From: Cyanophora paradoxa
Taxonomy: Eukaryota > Glaucocystophyceae > Cyanophorales > Cyanophoraceae
Direction of reading: 5' to 3'
Length of the DNA stretch: 26,221 nucleotides
NCBI GenBank assembly: GCA_004431415.1
Contig: QPMI01000067.1
Coordinates: 1 to 26,221 of the forward strand
The notes beneath the pieces were generated by a model. It saw only the letters and a program-made list of their open reading frames with translations. It was not told where the DNA came from and searched no databases. A program made the position numbers and the translations under genes. Of this stretch, positions 9,525-17,328 are shown in pieces; positions within the stretch are counted from its first letter, which is position 1; every line of letters starts with the position of its first letter.

Positions 9525-10453
9525 ATGCAACGCTCGAACTCGGGAGGGATCGGCGGGCTGGGCAGCCTCGGCCTGTCGGAAGAGATTTCGAAGTCCGGAG
9601 GCGGCCCGAGCCGCCGCCTCTCCGACCAGGTCCGAAAGCCCCGCGCGCGGCCGGGGCCCGCCGCGAGTCGCCGAGATTGTAGTTGCAGGAGCAGCTGGAA
9701 GGGCTGCGCGGGGCCATGGAGGCGACCTCGAGCGAGCTGGCGGAGGTGAGCTCCGAGCGCGACCGGCTCCTCGACGAGTGCGAGCGGCTGGCCGACAAGG
9801 TGCCGCGCCGCCGCCGCCCGCCTTCCCGGCCGCGTCCCGGGCGAGCCCGGCGCGGGCGCAGGTGCAGGACCTGGAGCGGGCGGTCTCGGAGAAGGACCGC
9901 GCGCTGGCGGTCGCGCAGGCCTCGGCGGGCCCCGCGGCGATGGAAGAGGCGGCGGCGGGCGTGGAGGAGCTGCGCGAGGCGCTGGAGGCGCTGGCGCGGG
10001 ATGCGGCCGGCGAGCTGGACGCCTTCAAGCTCGACATGAACCGCCTCGAGACCGCCGTCCAGCGGGTCGACAAGGCCAAGGCCGGCGCCGGCGCCACGCT
10101 GGCGGCCCCGAAGATGCTCGTGCAGCCGCCGACGCCCACGGGCGACCGCTTCGACGACTTTGGCGAGGCCGCGGACGCGATCAACGAGATGCGCGAGGAG
10201 CTGGTGCGCCGGCCGCCCGCCCCCGCCCCGGCCCCGCCCCCGTCCCCGCCGACGCCGACGCGGACGGACGGGAGCGCAGCGGCAGCTGCGGGGGCAGGTG
10301 AAGAAGCAGGAGGCGGAGATGGAGGAGGCGCTGGGGGAGTTCGCGGCGACGGCCAACCAGGCGATCGCCGAGGCGAAGCGCACGAAGAGCCCCGCAAGCC
10401 TCGCCGGCAGGGGCGGCGCCGAGGTCACCATCGGCACCGAGGAGCTCGAGATG
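9525..10453 (+). CDS. Spliced coiled-coil protein, 3'-truncated by the viral junction
   Basis: I infer four exons. Exon 1, 9525-9629, starts at an ATG and is Ser/Gly-rich. Exon 2 runs from about 9689 (or 9683) to 9799, exon 3 is 9862-10203 and exon 4 starts at 10280. The introns begin GT and end AG and are about 53-59, 62 and 76 nt. Joining them keeps a frame of Leu/Glu/Ala/Arg heptads (LEGLRGAMEATSSELAEV, DLERAVSEKDRALAVAQ, VEELREALEALARDAAGEL, VKKQEAEMEEALGEF), so the product is a long alpha-helical coiled coil. Codon use is extremely GC-rich, unlike the viral genes. After about 10453 the sequence switches to AT-rich viral DNA in a different frame, so the natural 3' end is missing. No specific family recognised. 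Confidence 0.6.
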
Positions 10454-10458
10454 GAGAT
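10448..10458. other. Junction between GC-rich cellular DNA and AT-rich viral DNA
   Basis: Base composition and codon use change within a few bases at GAGATGGAGATG. A tandem GAGATG lies on the breakpoint and could be microhomology. No inverted repeat like that at 4450/4704 is visible here, so this side of the viral block is not an obvious intact terminus. It could be a deletion-truncated insertion or an assembly chimera. Confidence 0.6.
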
Positions 10459-10875
10459 GTTTCAGTTCGTGATAATGCAACTGTTGATAAATCCACTGGC
10501 TCCCACAGTGTTCTTAAGACCTATGCCAACTCCAAAGATATTACTTTCACTGTTGAAATTAATGGACAGCGACTTTATGCCACTGAGCCAATTTCCCTAC
10601 TCAAAGGTGCTGAGCTAATTGCTGATGCCTTCAAATGCTCTAACATGGATAAGGTTGCTGATCGCTATGTCCTTTCAGGTTTAAGTTTCTGCATTGATGG
10701 AGAGAAGGCAATTCGAAATATTGCCCAGTCTGGTTATGTTGATTTAACAAATTCCTCCTCTTCATTCCTCACCCTGTACATGCCTTCAGATAAGGTAATC
10801 GATGTTAATGTTCGCGCTCTCATGCATTCCTATATAATTTTGGACAAAGATGGGCTTCGTCGTATAAATTTGTAG
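10456..10875 (+). CDS. C-terminal fragment of a viral protein, candidate capsid protein
   Basis: About 139 codons of viral composition are open from the junction to TAG. The 5' part is missing and the upstream in-frame sequence is GC-rich cellular DNA, so no native start is present. The fragment is rich in beta-branched residues with alternating patterns (DITFTVEINGQRLY, FLTLYMPSDKVIDVNV, HSYIILDKDGLRRINL). A beta-sandwich capsid domain would fit. Polinton-type genomes often place capsid genes just before or after the packaging ATPase, which begins 65 nt downstream. It could be the end of the major capsid or of a penton protein; I cannot tell which. Confidence 0.45.
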   Translation, partial: DVSVRDNATVDKSTGSHSVLKTYANSKDITFTVEINGQRLYATEPISLLKGAELIADAFKCSNMDKVADRYVLSGLSFCIDGEKAIRNIAQSGYVDLTNSSSSFLTLYMPSDKVIDVNVRALMHSYIILDKDGLRRINL

Positions 10876-10909
10876 ATTGTGACGATATTCAGTCTCCCTG
10901 CATTATTTT

Positions 10910-10940
10910 TATATGTCTTTATTAAGAAAGATATACAACA
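10910..10940 (+). promoter_or_regulatory. Start-proximal TTATTAAGA motif before the ATPase gene
   Basis: TCTTTATTAAGAAAGATATA lies just upstream of the ATG. Related strings precede the next two plus-strand genes: TCTAATAAAGATACA before 11752 and TTTTATTAGAGAC before 12509. Repetition at the same distance from three start codons suggests a promoter class for these presumed virion-assembly genes. The strings could also contain the AATAAA processing signal of the preceding transcript. Confidence 0.4.
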
Positions 10941-11723
10941 ATGACTGATTTGGATGAATTTGTGGCTGGTGAAATGATAGAGCCACCATTTCGTGTACTG
11001 GCAATAGGAAAATCAGCAACTGGTAAATCAGAAGCTGTGAAGTATTGGTTGAAGCAGTTGCATGATGCCAAAAAGATTGATGTTGTATTAGTTGTGAGTG
11101 GAACCAGCTTCAATCATTTCTGGGATAAAGTTGCAACATTGCAACTGGGAAAATGGGATGCCCCTTACATTGCTAAATTGCTAGATGAAAGGCAAGAGAA
11201 AATAGAAAAAGGTCAACCTGTTAACCAGTTATGTGTAGTTTTAGATGATCTTATAGATAATGAGATTGTAGACCTAACTCGTGATAAAATTATTGGCTCT
11301 CTGTATTCCAGAGGTCGCCATTCGAAAATATCCATTATCTGCATCACACAAAAGCTAAGGAAAGTCTCTTCGACTATTCGAGTTAATTCGGACTATGCAA
11401 TGTTTCTAAGTGCTGCAAATCGCAAAGAACTTGAAGCCATAGAGGAAGAATACAATATAATGCGAAATAAAGAGGATTTTTACAAGATGTTTGAAGAGTA
11501 TGTTCACTCCTATCAGTATATTATTTGGTCCTCTGCAAACTACTCAGTTAAATACTATGTAGATAAAGCTGAGCTTGTGAAAGATTTCCCATTTCCTCGC
11601 TTCCACAGAAAGCCAAAAAAGAAAGAAGATGAACTGAAACCTCCAGAGAAAGAGGAAGCCCCTAAAGAAGTGAAAAGCCAAGTCCATAGCAATAAATTGA
11701 TGCGATATAAACGCGGTTTATAA
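10941..11723 (+). CDS. A32/FtsK-HerA-type genome packaging ATPase
   Basis: A 260-residue P-loop ATPase of the vaccinia A32-like family that drives viral DNA into preformed capsids. Walker A is GKSATGKS at residues 23-30. Walker B is CVVLDDL with the acidic pair at 102-103. The family signature SRGRHSKISIICITQ follows at about 125-140. The last 50 residues are a Lys/Glu/Pro-rich tail ending in a basic stretch. Length is normal for Polinton, virophage and Polinton-like virus ATPases. ATG with a TTATTAAGA-type motif just upstream supports the start. It lies between the capsid-like fragment and a probable virion protein, the usual morphogenesis neighbourhood. Confidence 0.9.
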   Translation: MTDLDEFVAGEMIEPPFRVLAIGKSATGKSEAVKYWLKQLHDAKKIDVVLVVSGTSFNHFWDKVATLQLGKWDAPYIAKLLDERQEKIEKGQPVNQLCVVLDDLIDNEIVDLTRDKIIGSLYSRGRHSKISIICITQKLRKVSSTIRVNSDYAMFLSAANRKELEAIEEEYNIMRNKEDFYKMFEEYVHSYQYIIWSSANYSVKYYVDKAELVKDFPFPRFHRKPKKKEDELKPPEKEEAPKEVKSQVHSNKLMRYKRGL

Positions 11724-11751
11724 AATTATCTCTCATTCTAATAAAGATACA

Positions 11752-12486
11752 ATGCCTCCCAAACGAAAGATAGGGATCCCAGCTGGGGCTGTTGGCTATT
11801 CAGGTGGTGGAAACAATGGATCCATTAATACTGAACCAATGAAATTCAATGGTATGAATGAGGTGAAGCCCTCACAGCAAGAAGAGGACCCTCTTAATGC
11901 TGCCTATGAGGAATCAGTCGATGATAAAGCCCCACAGGCTTCAACCAGTGATCAACTCAACATCTCACCAGAAGCTTCGAAAATGAGGGCTGTTGCTGAG
12001 GGTGCCAGGCGAATTATTGGTGCTGCTGATGATAAAGGTTTAGGCTTGCAAGATCTATCACTGGCTCGCAAAGGTGAAGGTCTTAGTAAGGAATCAGACA
12101 AGGTAATCCAGTCCATGGCTGGTGAAGTCACATATAAGACTGCTCCCACTCAAAATATTCATCGAATTCCCAAGGCTCAATGGGATGAGATGACTGCTAA
12201 ACTCAAAGATCTGGAAGCCAAATCCAGTGCTTTGGAGCAGTATGTTACTGAGAAGAAAGAGAGAGCCAAGCTAAAGGAGATGCTTCGAAAGGAAGTTTAT
12301 AAAATGGGCATTACTGGTGTCCCAGATAAACAGTTTATTGCTAAGAAAGAGAACCAAATCGATGAGCAAGCAGTAGATGAAATGAAAACAAAGACCCAAA
12401 AGGGAACCATTGAACCTGGTGCCACTAAAACTGAAGTAGAAAAGGGAGTAGCTCCCACAGTATATAAAAGACGAGTTTGGCTTTAA
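11752..12486 (+). CDS. Unknown viral protein, probable virion component
   Basis: 244 residues, not recognised. The N-terminus is basic and Gly/Pro-rich (MPPKRKIGIPAGAVGY). The middle is low-complexity, acidic and Gln/Ser-rich. A helical, likely coiled-coil segment spans about 140-190, and the tail is Lys-rich, ending KRRVWL. There is no signal peptide or membrane segment. The position directly after the packaging ATPase and the shared upstream motif suggest a structural or DNA-associated virion protein. That role is inferred from position only. Confidence 0.65.
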   Translation: MPPKRKIGIPAGAVGYSGGGNNGSINTEPMKFNGMNEVKPSQQEEDPLNAAYEESVDDKAPQASTSDQLNISPEASKMRAVAEGARRIIGAADDKGLGLQDLSLARKGEGLSKESDKVIQSMAGEVTYKTAPTQNIHRIPKAQWDEMTAKLKDLEAKSSALEQYVTEKKERAKLKEMLRKEVYKMGITGVPDKQFIAKKENQIDEQAVDEMKTKTQKGTIEPGATKTEVEKGVAPTVYKRRVWL

Positions 12487-12508
12487 TTTTCTCTGTTTTA
12501 TTAGAGAC

Positions 12509-12781
12509 ATGGATATAATACGAAAGTTTATTGAGATGCTCAGTCTGCATGTGGTAAGCAATTGCCACAGTGGATGCTGTGACACAACAATAGAGTTTGA
12601 GATGTCAGATACTGAGGATAATGTATCTGAGGCAAGAGAGAGAAGGAGATCAACAGTTTCTGTGGAGTCAATGCCAGCAGACCCCACAGAGTATACATAT
12701 GAGCAACAGGAGTATCCAAGGAGAAGTTCTCTGCCAGCAGAAAACGTTTTCTCTGGGAATATAAATGGAGGACACTATTAG
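12509..12781 (+). CDS. Small unknown viral protein
   Basis: 90 residues starting at an ATG that directly follows TTTTATTAGAGAC. The first 20 residues are hydrophobic/amphipathic with Cys and His (SLHVVSNCHSGCCDTT). The rest is acidic and Ser/Arg-rich, without a recognisable domain. It overlaps the next gene by 17 nt in another frame, typical of compact viral coding. Confidence 0.5.
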   Translation: MDIIRKFIEMLSLHVVSNCHSGCCDTTIEFEMSDTEDNVSEARERRRSTVSVESMPADPTEYTYEQQEYPRRSSLPAENVFSGNINGGHY

Positions 12782-13010
12782 TTTAATCGAGTTTACCAGT
12801 GATGAACCTGTTACTGAGGGGTCTATAAGACACATTCTGGCAATGCAGAAACGATATAGAGAGGACCCAGCATATAGAGAGTATAAAAAGCAGCAAGCCC
12901 TGGCATCCTATTATCGCAGAAAAGCCCAAAAAGAGGAGCAGAGACCCAGAGGGAGACCGATTAAATATTATTTGCCTACTGATAGTAGCAATGGACCCCC
13001 AGGTCTATAA
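12765..13010 (+). CDS. Small basic protein with an AT-hook-like motif
   Basis: 81 residues. After an acidic N-terminus comes a helical segment rich in Arg, Lys and Tyr (AMQKRYREDPAYREYKKQQ), then RPRGRPIKYY, which contains the GRP core of AT-hook minor-groove binders. It is therefore a candidate DNA-binding protein, perhaps for genome condensation or transcription. It overlaps both neighbours slightly, consistent with one transcription unit. Confidence 0.5.
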   Translation: MEDTISLIEFTSDEPVTEGSIRHILAMQKRYREDPAYREYKKQQALASYYRRKAQKEEQRPRGRPIKYYLPTDSSNGPPGL

Positions 13011-13113
13011 GATAATTGAGCAAAAGCGGTCTCAGTATGCCACTGAGGCAGCTATAAAAATATATACAAAGGAATTGGCTTTATACTTGCAATCAATTGC
13101 AAGTCACAGATAA
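12991..13113 (+). CDS. Very small viral ORF, 40 codons
   Basis: An ATG inside the end of the preceding gene opens a 40-residue frame (starts MDPQVYKIIEQKRSQYATEA) that ends at TAA. It repeats the short-overlap arrangement of the two genes before it, and its composition matches them. No family recognised. The overlap is not explained by one lost base in the C run, since the frame moves the other way from the probable sequencing errors seen elsewhere. Confidence 0.35.
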   Translation: MDPQVYKIIEQKRSQYATEAAIKIYTKELALYLQSIASHR

Positions 13114-13373
13114 CTTTTGTAAATATGCTTTTGTTGTTTTTTGTTTGCATTCTCAGACACTGAAACAGTTATGTGAATGTTTACTGATCTATTTCTCTTT
13201 GGTTTAGCTGCATACATATTGTAACCTATCAATCTCTGTGACATTTCGATATATGCCCCTATATCTCCATGCTTTATGCATTTATCTAACTCAGTCATGG
13301 TCATCTCATCAAGAGTCTTTGCCATTTTGTCTTCACTATACACAATCAAGTAAGCCTTAAGTATTCTTGTCAA
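13104..13373 (-). CDS. Small unknown viral protein
   Basis: 89 residues on the minus strand, or 73 if the internal Met at residue 17 (MAKTLDEMTMTELDKC) is the true start. It contains a helical acidic segment and a basic C-terminus (AAKPKRNRS, KKQQKHIYK). It converges with the plus-strand genes and overlaps the 40-codon frame by about 10 nt. No domain recognised. A GTGTGACAG hairpin lies just upstream. Confidence 0.45.
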   Translation of the reverse strand: MTRILKAYLIVYSEDKMAKTLDEMTMTELDKCIKHGDIGAYIEMSQRLIGYNMYAAKPKRNRSVNIHITVSVSENANKKQQKHIYKSYL

Positions 13374-13392
13374 ATTTTGGTCATTTTCGATA

Positions 13393-13495
13393 GGTGTGAC
13401 AGGTGTGACAGGTGTGACAGGTCTATCCCATCGATTTTGAAAATCAACTTTTCACCAGGGCTTTCCTTGGGATGGACCTGTCACACCTGTCACAC
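13393..13495. repeat. Internal GTGTGACAG hairpin between viral genes
   Basis: The left arm has three tandem GTGTGACAG units then GTCTATCCCA. The right arm (13468-13495) is the inverted TGGGATGGACC with two units. It is followed by a reversed copy of the leader CCTTACTGAAAATGG. It is the same repeat family as at 3823-4201 and 23111-23494, about 10 kb away. It separates the start of the 89-aa gene from the 3' end of the primase-helicase. Confidence 0.85.
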
Positions 13496-13554
13496 AAACC
13501 ATTTTCAGTAAGGCTATAAAAATATATGTAAATCTCAATCATTAATCGTTTTCT

Positions 13555-15880
13555 TTAATATTCGGCATCATCTTCATTGTCTTCCTGAACCCTTGTTATC
13601 TTTCGAATCCCAATATATCCTCTGGCAAGAATACCATTAACTCGTTTTCTTTCTGATTTAACATTGAAGATCTCCCTTACTCTTTTCATAACAGATACAC
13701 ATTCAACTTTATCATCAACACTTTTGTATGATTTGTAAATGATATCACTGGAAACAAAGTCGTTAGCATTATGTGTAACCTCGAAATTATCTCGAAGCCA
13801 TTCACCAATCTTATCATTTTCAGCTATAAAGTTAATTCCCTGTTCAATAATCGATTGAGGGGACTTCTTAAGATCTCTTCAACCTCTTTGTTCTTCCACA
13901 TATCCAGTAATATCTTCATGTGAGCCATCTTATACTCATCATCATTGTGTAGAAGTGTGAACAGAGTTGGGTCAGCTTTCTTTTGACCAGCTTCTGGCTT
14001 CTCTCTGAATATATTATTGAATCTCTGATAGGAAAGTCTTCTTTGAATTGCAAAGTCTGGTTTATTTATAGTCAAATTGTCATTAGTTGTAATGTAGACC
14101 TGAAACATTGGGGTAAGGATAACTGGGTCTTTGAACAAGGCTCTCACAGTCATTTCATTTCCACCTGTGACCTCCTTAATCTTGGAGATCTGCAGTTTAT
14201 CACCATCTTCAGCCTCATTACTGAATACAAGTCGCTTTCCAAGGAGTTTGGCAAGTTCAGGAGTAGCCTCTGATGAGTTCTTTTTAGGCTTAGTCCAATA
14301 GGATATTTCGAGAGGGCTGTAATAACGACCAGATATCTGTTTGCAGTATTCCTGAACAAGTGATTTACCATTAGCACCAGCACCAGTCCACATATAGAAC
14401 TTCTGGGATTTAGTTGATCCACTAAGGGCAATTGCAATGGATGCCAGAAGATACTTTCGCTCTGCTGGATCATCCACAATCTCTTTATAAATCTGATTGA
14501 GATGCTCTATTTTCTTGGGGTCTACATTTTCAGTATAGTCATAACCCACAGTCTTGCTCACCATATCTTCCAGTTTACCCTTTCTGAAAGTCATAGTGGT
14601 CAGATCAAATACACCATTTTCGAATCCAATCACATATGGAACTGTGTCAATCTTCTCAAAGAATTCATCATCATTCAGCAGTGGGACCAAGTCAGTCAGA
14701 AGGGATTTGCGAAATCCTGATTGTTTAAGATTTTTGGCAATGGTCATCAATGTTTTGGATCTTTCTTCGAAAGCTGCTTTGTTTTCCTCATCCTTTAAAG
14801 CTCTTTGACTATAATGCACAGCCCTTCCAAGGTATTGGGGACAACAAGACGGCTTATATCTAGGTAAATCTTTAGGTTTGTGTCATCATGCTCCCAAATC
14901 CCAGTATCAGTATTGAGTTTGAACCATGACTTTTTGGAGTATCTCCATGTATGTTTAAGAACCTCTTTGCATACTAAACTCACATCATAATGAGCGCCAC
15001 CAGAACCAGCGGATTTATCTATAAGATTGAAGATATCAGATTGCATTCCAATGCAGATGAATCGTTTTTTGCAATTTCCACTGTAGCTTGACACAATGTA
15101 TTTGTTATCATCTCCTTTAGCTTTCATAACATACCAGTTATTCGATTCATGTGAACCATTGCAGCATGGGCAATTGAGTCCCTTGTTAGCAGCATCAAAG
15201 TTAAAGCCAAGTTCAGTTTTAGAGATTATATTGGGATGCATAAATCCCATATCCACCAGCTCTTTGATAATATTGTTTTCCAGTTCATCATGTGAGGTAG
15301 CATTAGCAGTATACTCACTCTTATAGATGTAGTTATCTATTATCCACTTTTTGAAGTCATCAGTAGGCTCATTGAAATCACAGGTATCATCCCATGGGGA
15401 GATTACCCAAGCCTTGTTCACACTGGGACACACATTGATCAGTCCAGAAGTTCCAGTTCCAGTGATTGTTTTCAGGTCAACCTTCTCAAAGCCTTTAAAG
15501 CCAGGAGCCTTATCGGTAATTTTGAGTTTATTGAACTCCTCAGGTCGTTTAAAGTAGACATGATAGCCTTTTTTAGTTTTTGCCATGGGCTGATTGGCAT
15601 CAAAGTCATCAGGAAACATATCCCGGAATTTCTCAAAGTCCTCCTCATCATCAAAGTCAATAACCATCATGTTGTCTGAGAGCAGAATGCCCCAAGATAC
15701 ATACTGATTAGTTGCCAGCGCTTCCTCATACTTTTCCCAGGACCATGCACCTCCCTTATGCTTGAAAACAGGGTCTTTGCTGTCAGGTTTCACTGGGATA
15801 ATCATGTTTTGGGACAGTTCCTCATCAGATCTGAGCCAGTTAGCGAGCGATTTGAGCGATTTAGTCTGTTTGGCGTTCAT
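13555..15880 (-). CDS. Prim-Pol primase fused to D5-type SF3 helicase, two apparent frame breaks
   Basis: Replicative primase-helicase of about 775 residues. The N-terminal archaeo-eukaryotic Prim-Pol domain shows MVIDFDDE (Asp75, Asp77), GYHVYF (His107) and VDLK (Asp135). A Cys/His cluster follows (CPCCNGSH at 237-244, Cys270, Cys276). Then come a D5_N-like segment and an SF3 helicase with Walker A GAGANGKS (about 14382), the Walker B region (FSNEAED) and motif C ITTND. The reading frame changes at about 14836-14860 and at about 13858-13863. Both places have a run of four C on the coding strand, and both breaks need one extra base, so they are probably assembly errors in homopolymers rather than separate genes. 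The last 85 codons (to TAA at 13555-13557) are thus outside the longest open frames. The start ATG at 15880 is preceded by the TCTATATATATAAAAG promoter-like box. Confidence 0.85.
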
Positions 15881-15899
15881 TTTCAGCGATCGGGGTCCC

Positions 15900-15936
15900 T
15901 TTTATATATATAGAAGATTTTTCTTTAAGTAGTTTT
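15900..15936 (-). promoter_or_regulatory. Promoter-like box upstream of primase-helicase
   Basis: Read on the minus strand: ACTACTTAAAGAAA, then ATCTTCTATATATATAAAAG about 20 nt before the ATG. Nearly the same string occurs at 17224-17261 and a looser version at 16364-16397, each upstream of a minus-strand gene. It combines a TTTAAAGAA element with a TATA-like TCTATATATA core. Confidence 0.65.
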
Positions 15937-16092
15937 GGGTCCCCCAATCATTTTTTGTTGGAAATCGAGAAAGTATCCCTACGAAATTTATCCACATGAT
16001 ATATCGAGTGGTTTAGATACAAAAAGGATGAATGGGTATTTCAGCGAATAAACAGCATATCCCCAGCCTAGTAATATGCTGGGAAAAATAAT

Positions 16093-16347
16093 TTAGACAT
16101 GTTTCAATTTTCTCCCTCTATTTGAGTAAGGGACATCATACAAATACTTGACAAAGCAGACTGCATTGGCTGCATACTTTCGCTGACATGAACTTGCTAT
16201 TTTCATTGCTCTATAGGTATCATCGGTTTGATATAGATCTCTAAGCTGTGTGGCTATTTTTTCGTTAAACTTTTTGATTTGAGCCTTACCTTTTTCAGTT
16301 TGCTGGTATCTCTTCATAGCTCTCTTCTGGGCTTCACTGAGTGGCAT
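16093..16347 (-). CDS. Small basic viral protein
   Basis: 84 residues, Lys/Arg/Tyr-rich and largely helical (AQKRAMKRYQQTEKGKAQIK), ending RGRKLKHV. The KRY-type helical pattern resembles the segment of the AT-hook-like protein at 12765-13010. It may bind nucleic acid, but no family is recognised. It has its own promoter-like box upstream and sits between primase-helicase and the zinc protein. Confidence 0.55.
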   Translation of the reverse strand: MPLSEAQKRAMKRYQQTEKGKAQIKKFNEKIATQLRDLYQTDDTYRAMKIASSCQRKYAANAVCFVKYLYDVPYSNRGRKLKHV

Positions 16348-16363
16348 TTTTCCTCTGTCTCTC

Positions 16364-16397
16364 TTAATATATATAGAGAATTCTTTAAATCATTTTT
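16364..16397 (-). promoter_or_regulatory. Promoter-like box upstream of the 84-aa gene
   Basis: On the minus strand: GATTTAAAGAATTCTCTATATATATTAAGAG. It shares the TTTAAAGAA and TCTATATATA parts with the boxes at 15900-15936 and 17224-17261, but the spacing is shorter. Confidence 0.55.
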
Positions 16398-16403
16398 TGT
16401 TCT

Positions 16404-17219
16404 CTAACCTCTTTGTCCAAATCGCTCAATATACATAAGTTTGAAATGCTTACCTAGCAATGCTACAAATGGTTCGATTTCCAAGGTCTCCCATGTTTTC
16501 TTGTCCTTATTCCATCTGCAATCTAATCCTTTTGCGATATCTTTTTTAAGATAAGGCACCTGAAACCCAGCAACCAATGTATTTGTTGTACTGAGTTCTG
16601 CATACATTTCAATCAATGCAGATCTGCCCTCTCTGAACCTCTCTATATCATCTCTGCGAAGATTATCCATTTTCGGAATAAATTGGTTGCACCAAATCAG
16701 GAAAAGATTAACTGCATGTTTATTCCTTGCTCTTTCTTGTTCTAATTCTCTCTCTCTTCGCTCTCTTTCTTCTAATTCAAGCTGCCTCTTTCGAGCTTCC
16801 TCTTGTTTTTCAAGTTCTCTTTTTCTTTCCAGTTCTTCTTGCTTTAAAGCGATTCTGCACTTATTACAGAAATTATCCTTTCGGTTTTTATGCCGATCTC
16901 CACATCTTTCACATATATCTTGACCTCTGGCACCCTTCGGAATAAATCGTAAAATGCAGCAATTCCCAACAATGACCACAATCTTTTTATTAACATGCAG
17001 AATATAGCATTGCTCTTTAATTGGATGATCACAGGCGCAATGCTCAGACTCTGGAGGCAGGTCATAGTCACTTAATCCATATTTTGCAAGCTTTGCCCAA
17101 AGAGGGAGCGGTTTCCTGTTACTTCCAAGAGCAACATAATCATTGAAGTTATCAGATCCACAAAGCAACATTAAAGCCGCTTTGAGCTTTTCCAGGCAAT
17201 ACGATTTCTTCTCTGCCAT
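16404..17219 (-). CDS. Cys-rich zinc-binding protein with coiled coil and DUF5710-like end
   Basis: 271 residues. The N-terminal half has Cys/His clusters (HCACDHPIKEQC at 60-71, GNCCILRF at 85-92, then CxxC pairs at 103/106 and 118/121), which suggest two zinc sites. Residues about 123-168 are an almost pure Glu/Arg/Leu helix, a probable coiled coil. The C-terminal part (VPYLKKDIAKGLDCRWNKDK, followed by TW) resembles DUF5710-type domains found beside nucleic-acid enzymes. Proteins with a similar Cys pattern occur in large DNA viruses, from my general knowledge of the families. A role in replication or transcription is suggested by the shared promoter-like box and location. The gene diverges from the polymerase gene 110 nt away. 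Confidence 0.65.
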   Translation of the reverse strand: MAEKKSYCLEKLKAALMLLCGSDNFNDYVALGSNRKPLPLWAKLAKYGLSDYDLPPESEHCACDHPIKEQCYILHVNKKIVVIVGNCCILRFIPKGARGQDICERCGDRHKNRKDNFCNKCRIALKQEELERKRELEKQEEARKRQLELEERERRERELEQERARNKHAVNLFLIWCNQFIPKMDNLRRDDIERFREGRSALIEMYAELSTTNTLVAGFQVPYLKKDIAKGLDCRWNKDKKTWETLEIEPFVALLGKHFKLMYIERFGQRG

Positions 17220-17223
17220 TGTC

Positions 17224-17261
17224 CTTTTATATATATAGAAGATATTTCTTTAAGTAGTTTT
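17224..17261 (-). promoter_or_regulatory. Promoter-like box upstream of the zinc-protein gene
   Basis: On the minus strand ACTACTTAAAGAAATATCTT followed by CTATATATATAAAAGGAC directly before the ATG at 17219. It is the best match to the box at 15900-15936. No equivalent string precedes the divergent polymerase start at 17329. Confidence 0.65.
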
Positions 17262-17328
17262 CATCAAATTTTGTGTTCAGAATTCCCCATTTAAAACCTC
17301 CCCTTTTAGTAGGAACAAGTTAGGAACT

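Noticed and set aside
9375-10437. Long minus-strand open frames (340 and 308 codons) opposite the coiled-coil gene
   Set aside because: They are antisense shadows of GC-rich DNA, low-complexity Arg/Ala/Ser/Pro with no domain; the plus strand has consistent heptads and splice sites.
9778-10875. A single 365-codon fusion of coiled-coil and viral capsid-like protein
   Set aside because: The frame enters through an intron and then an out-of-frame part of exon 4 before reaching the viral frame; exon 4 itself is open in another frame and does not continue into the viral frame.
10902-10940. Bacterial ribosome-binding site before the ATPase start
   Set aside because: The neighbouring genes have GT-AG introns and the upstream string recurs as a motif at other viral starts, so a prokaryotic reading is not supported.
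14795-14819. Separate primase and helicase genes with a short overlap
   Set aside because: The helicase frame has only a GTG start, the domains are contiguous in the known fused family, and the frame change sits near a C run like other probable one-base losses.
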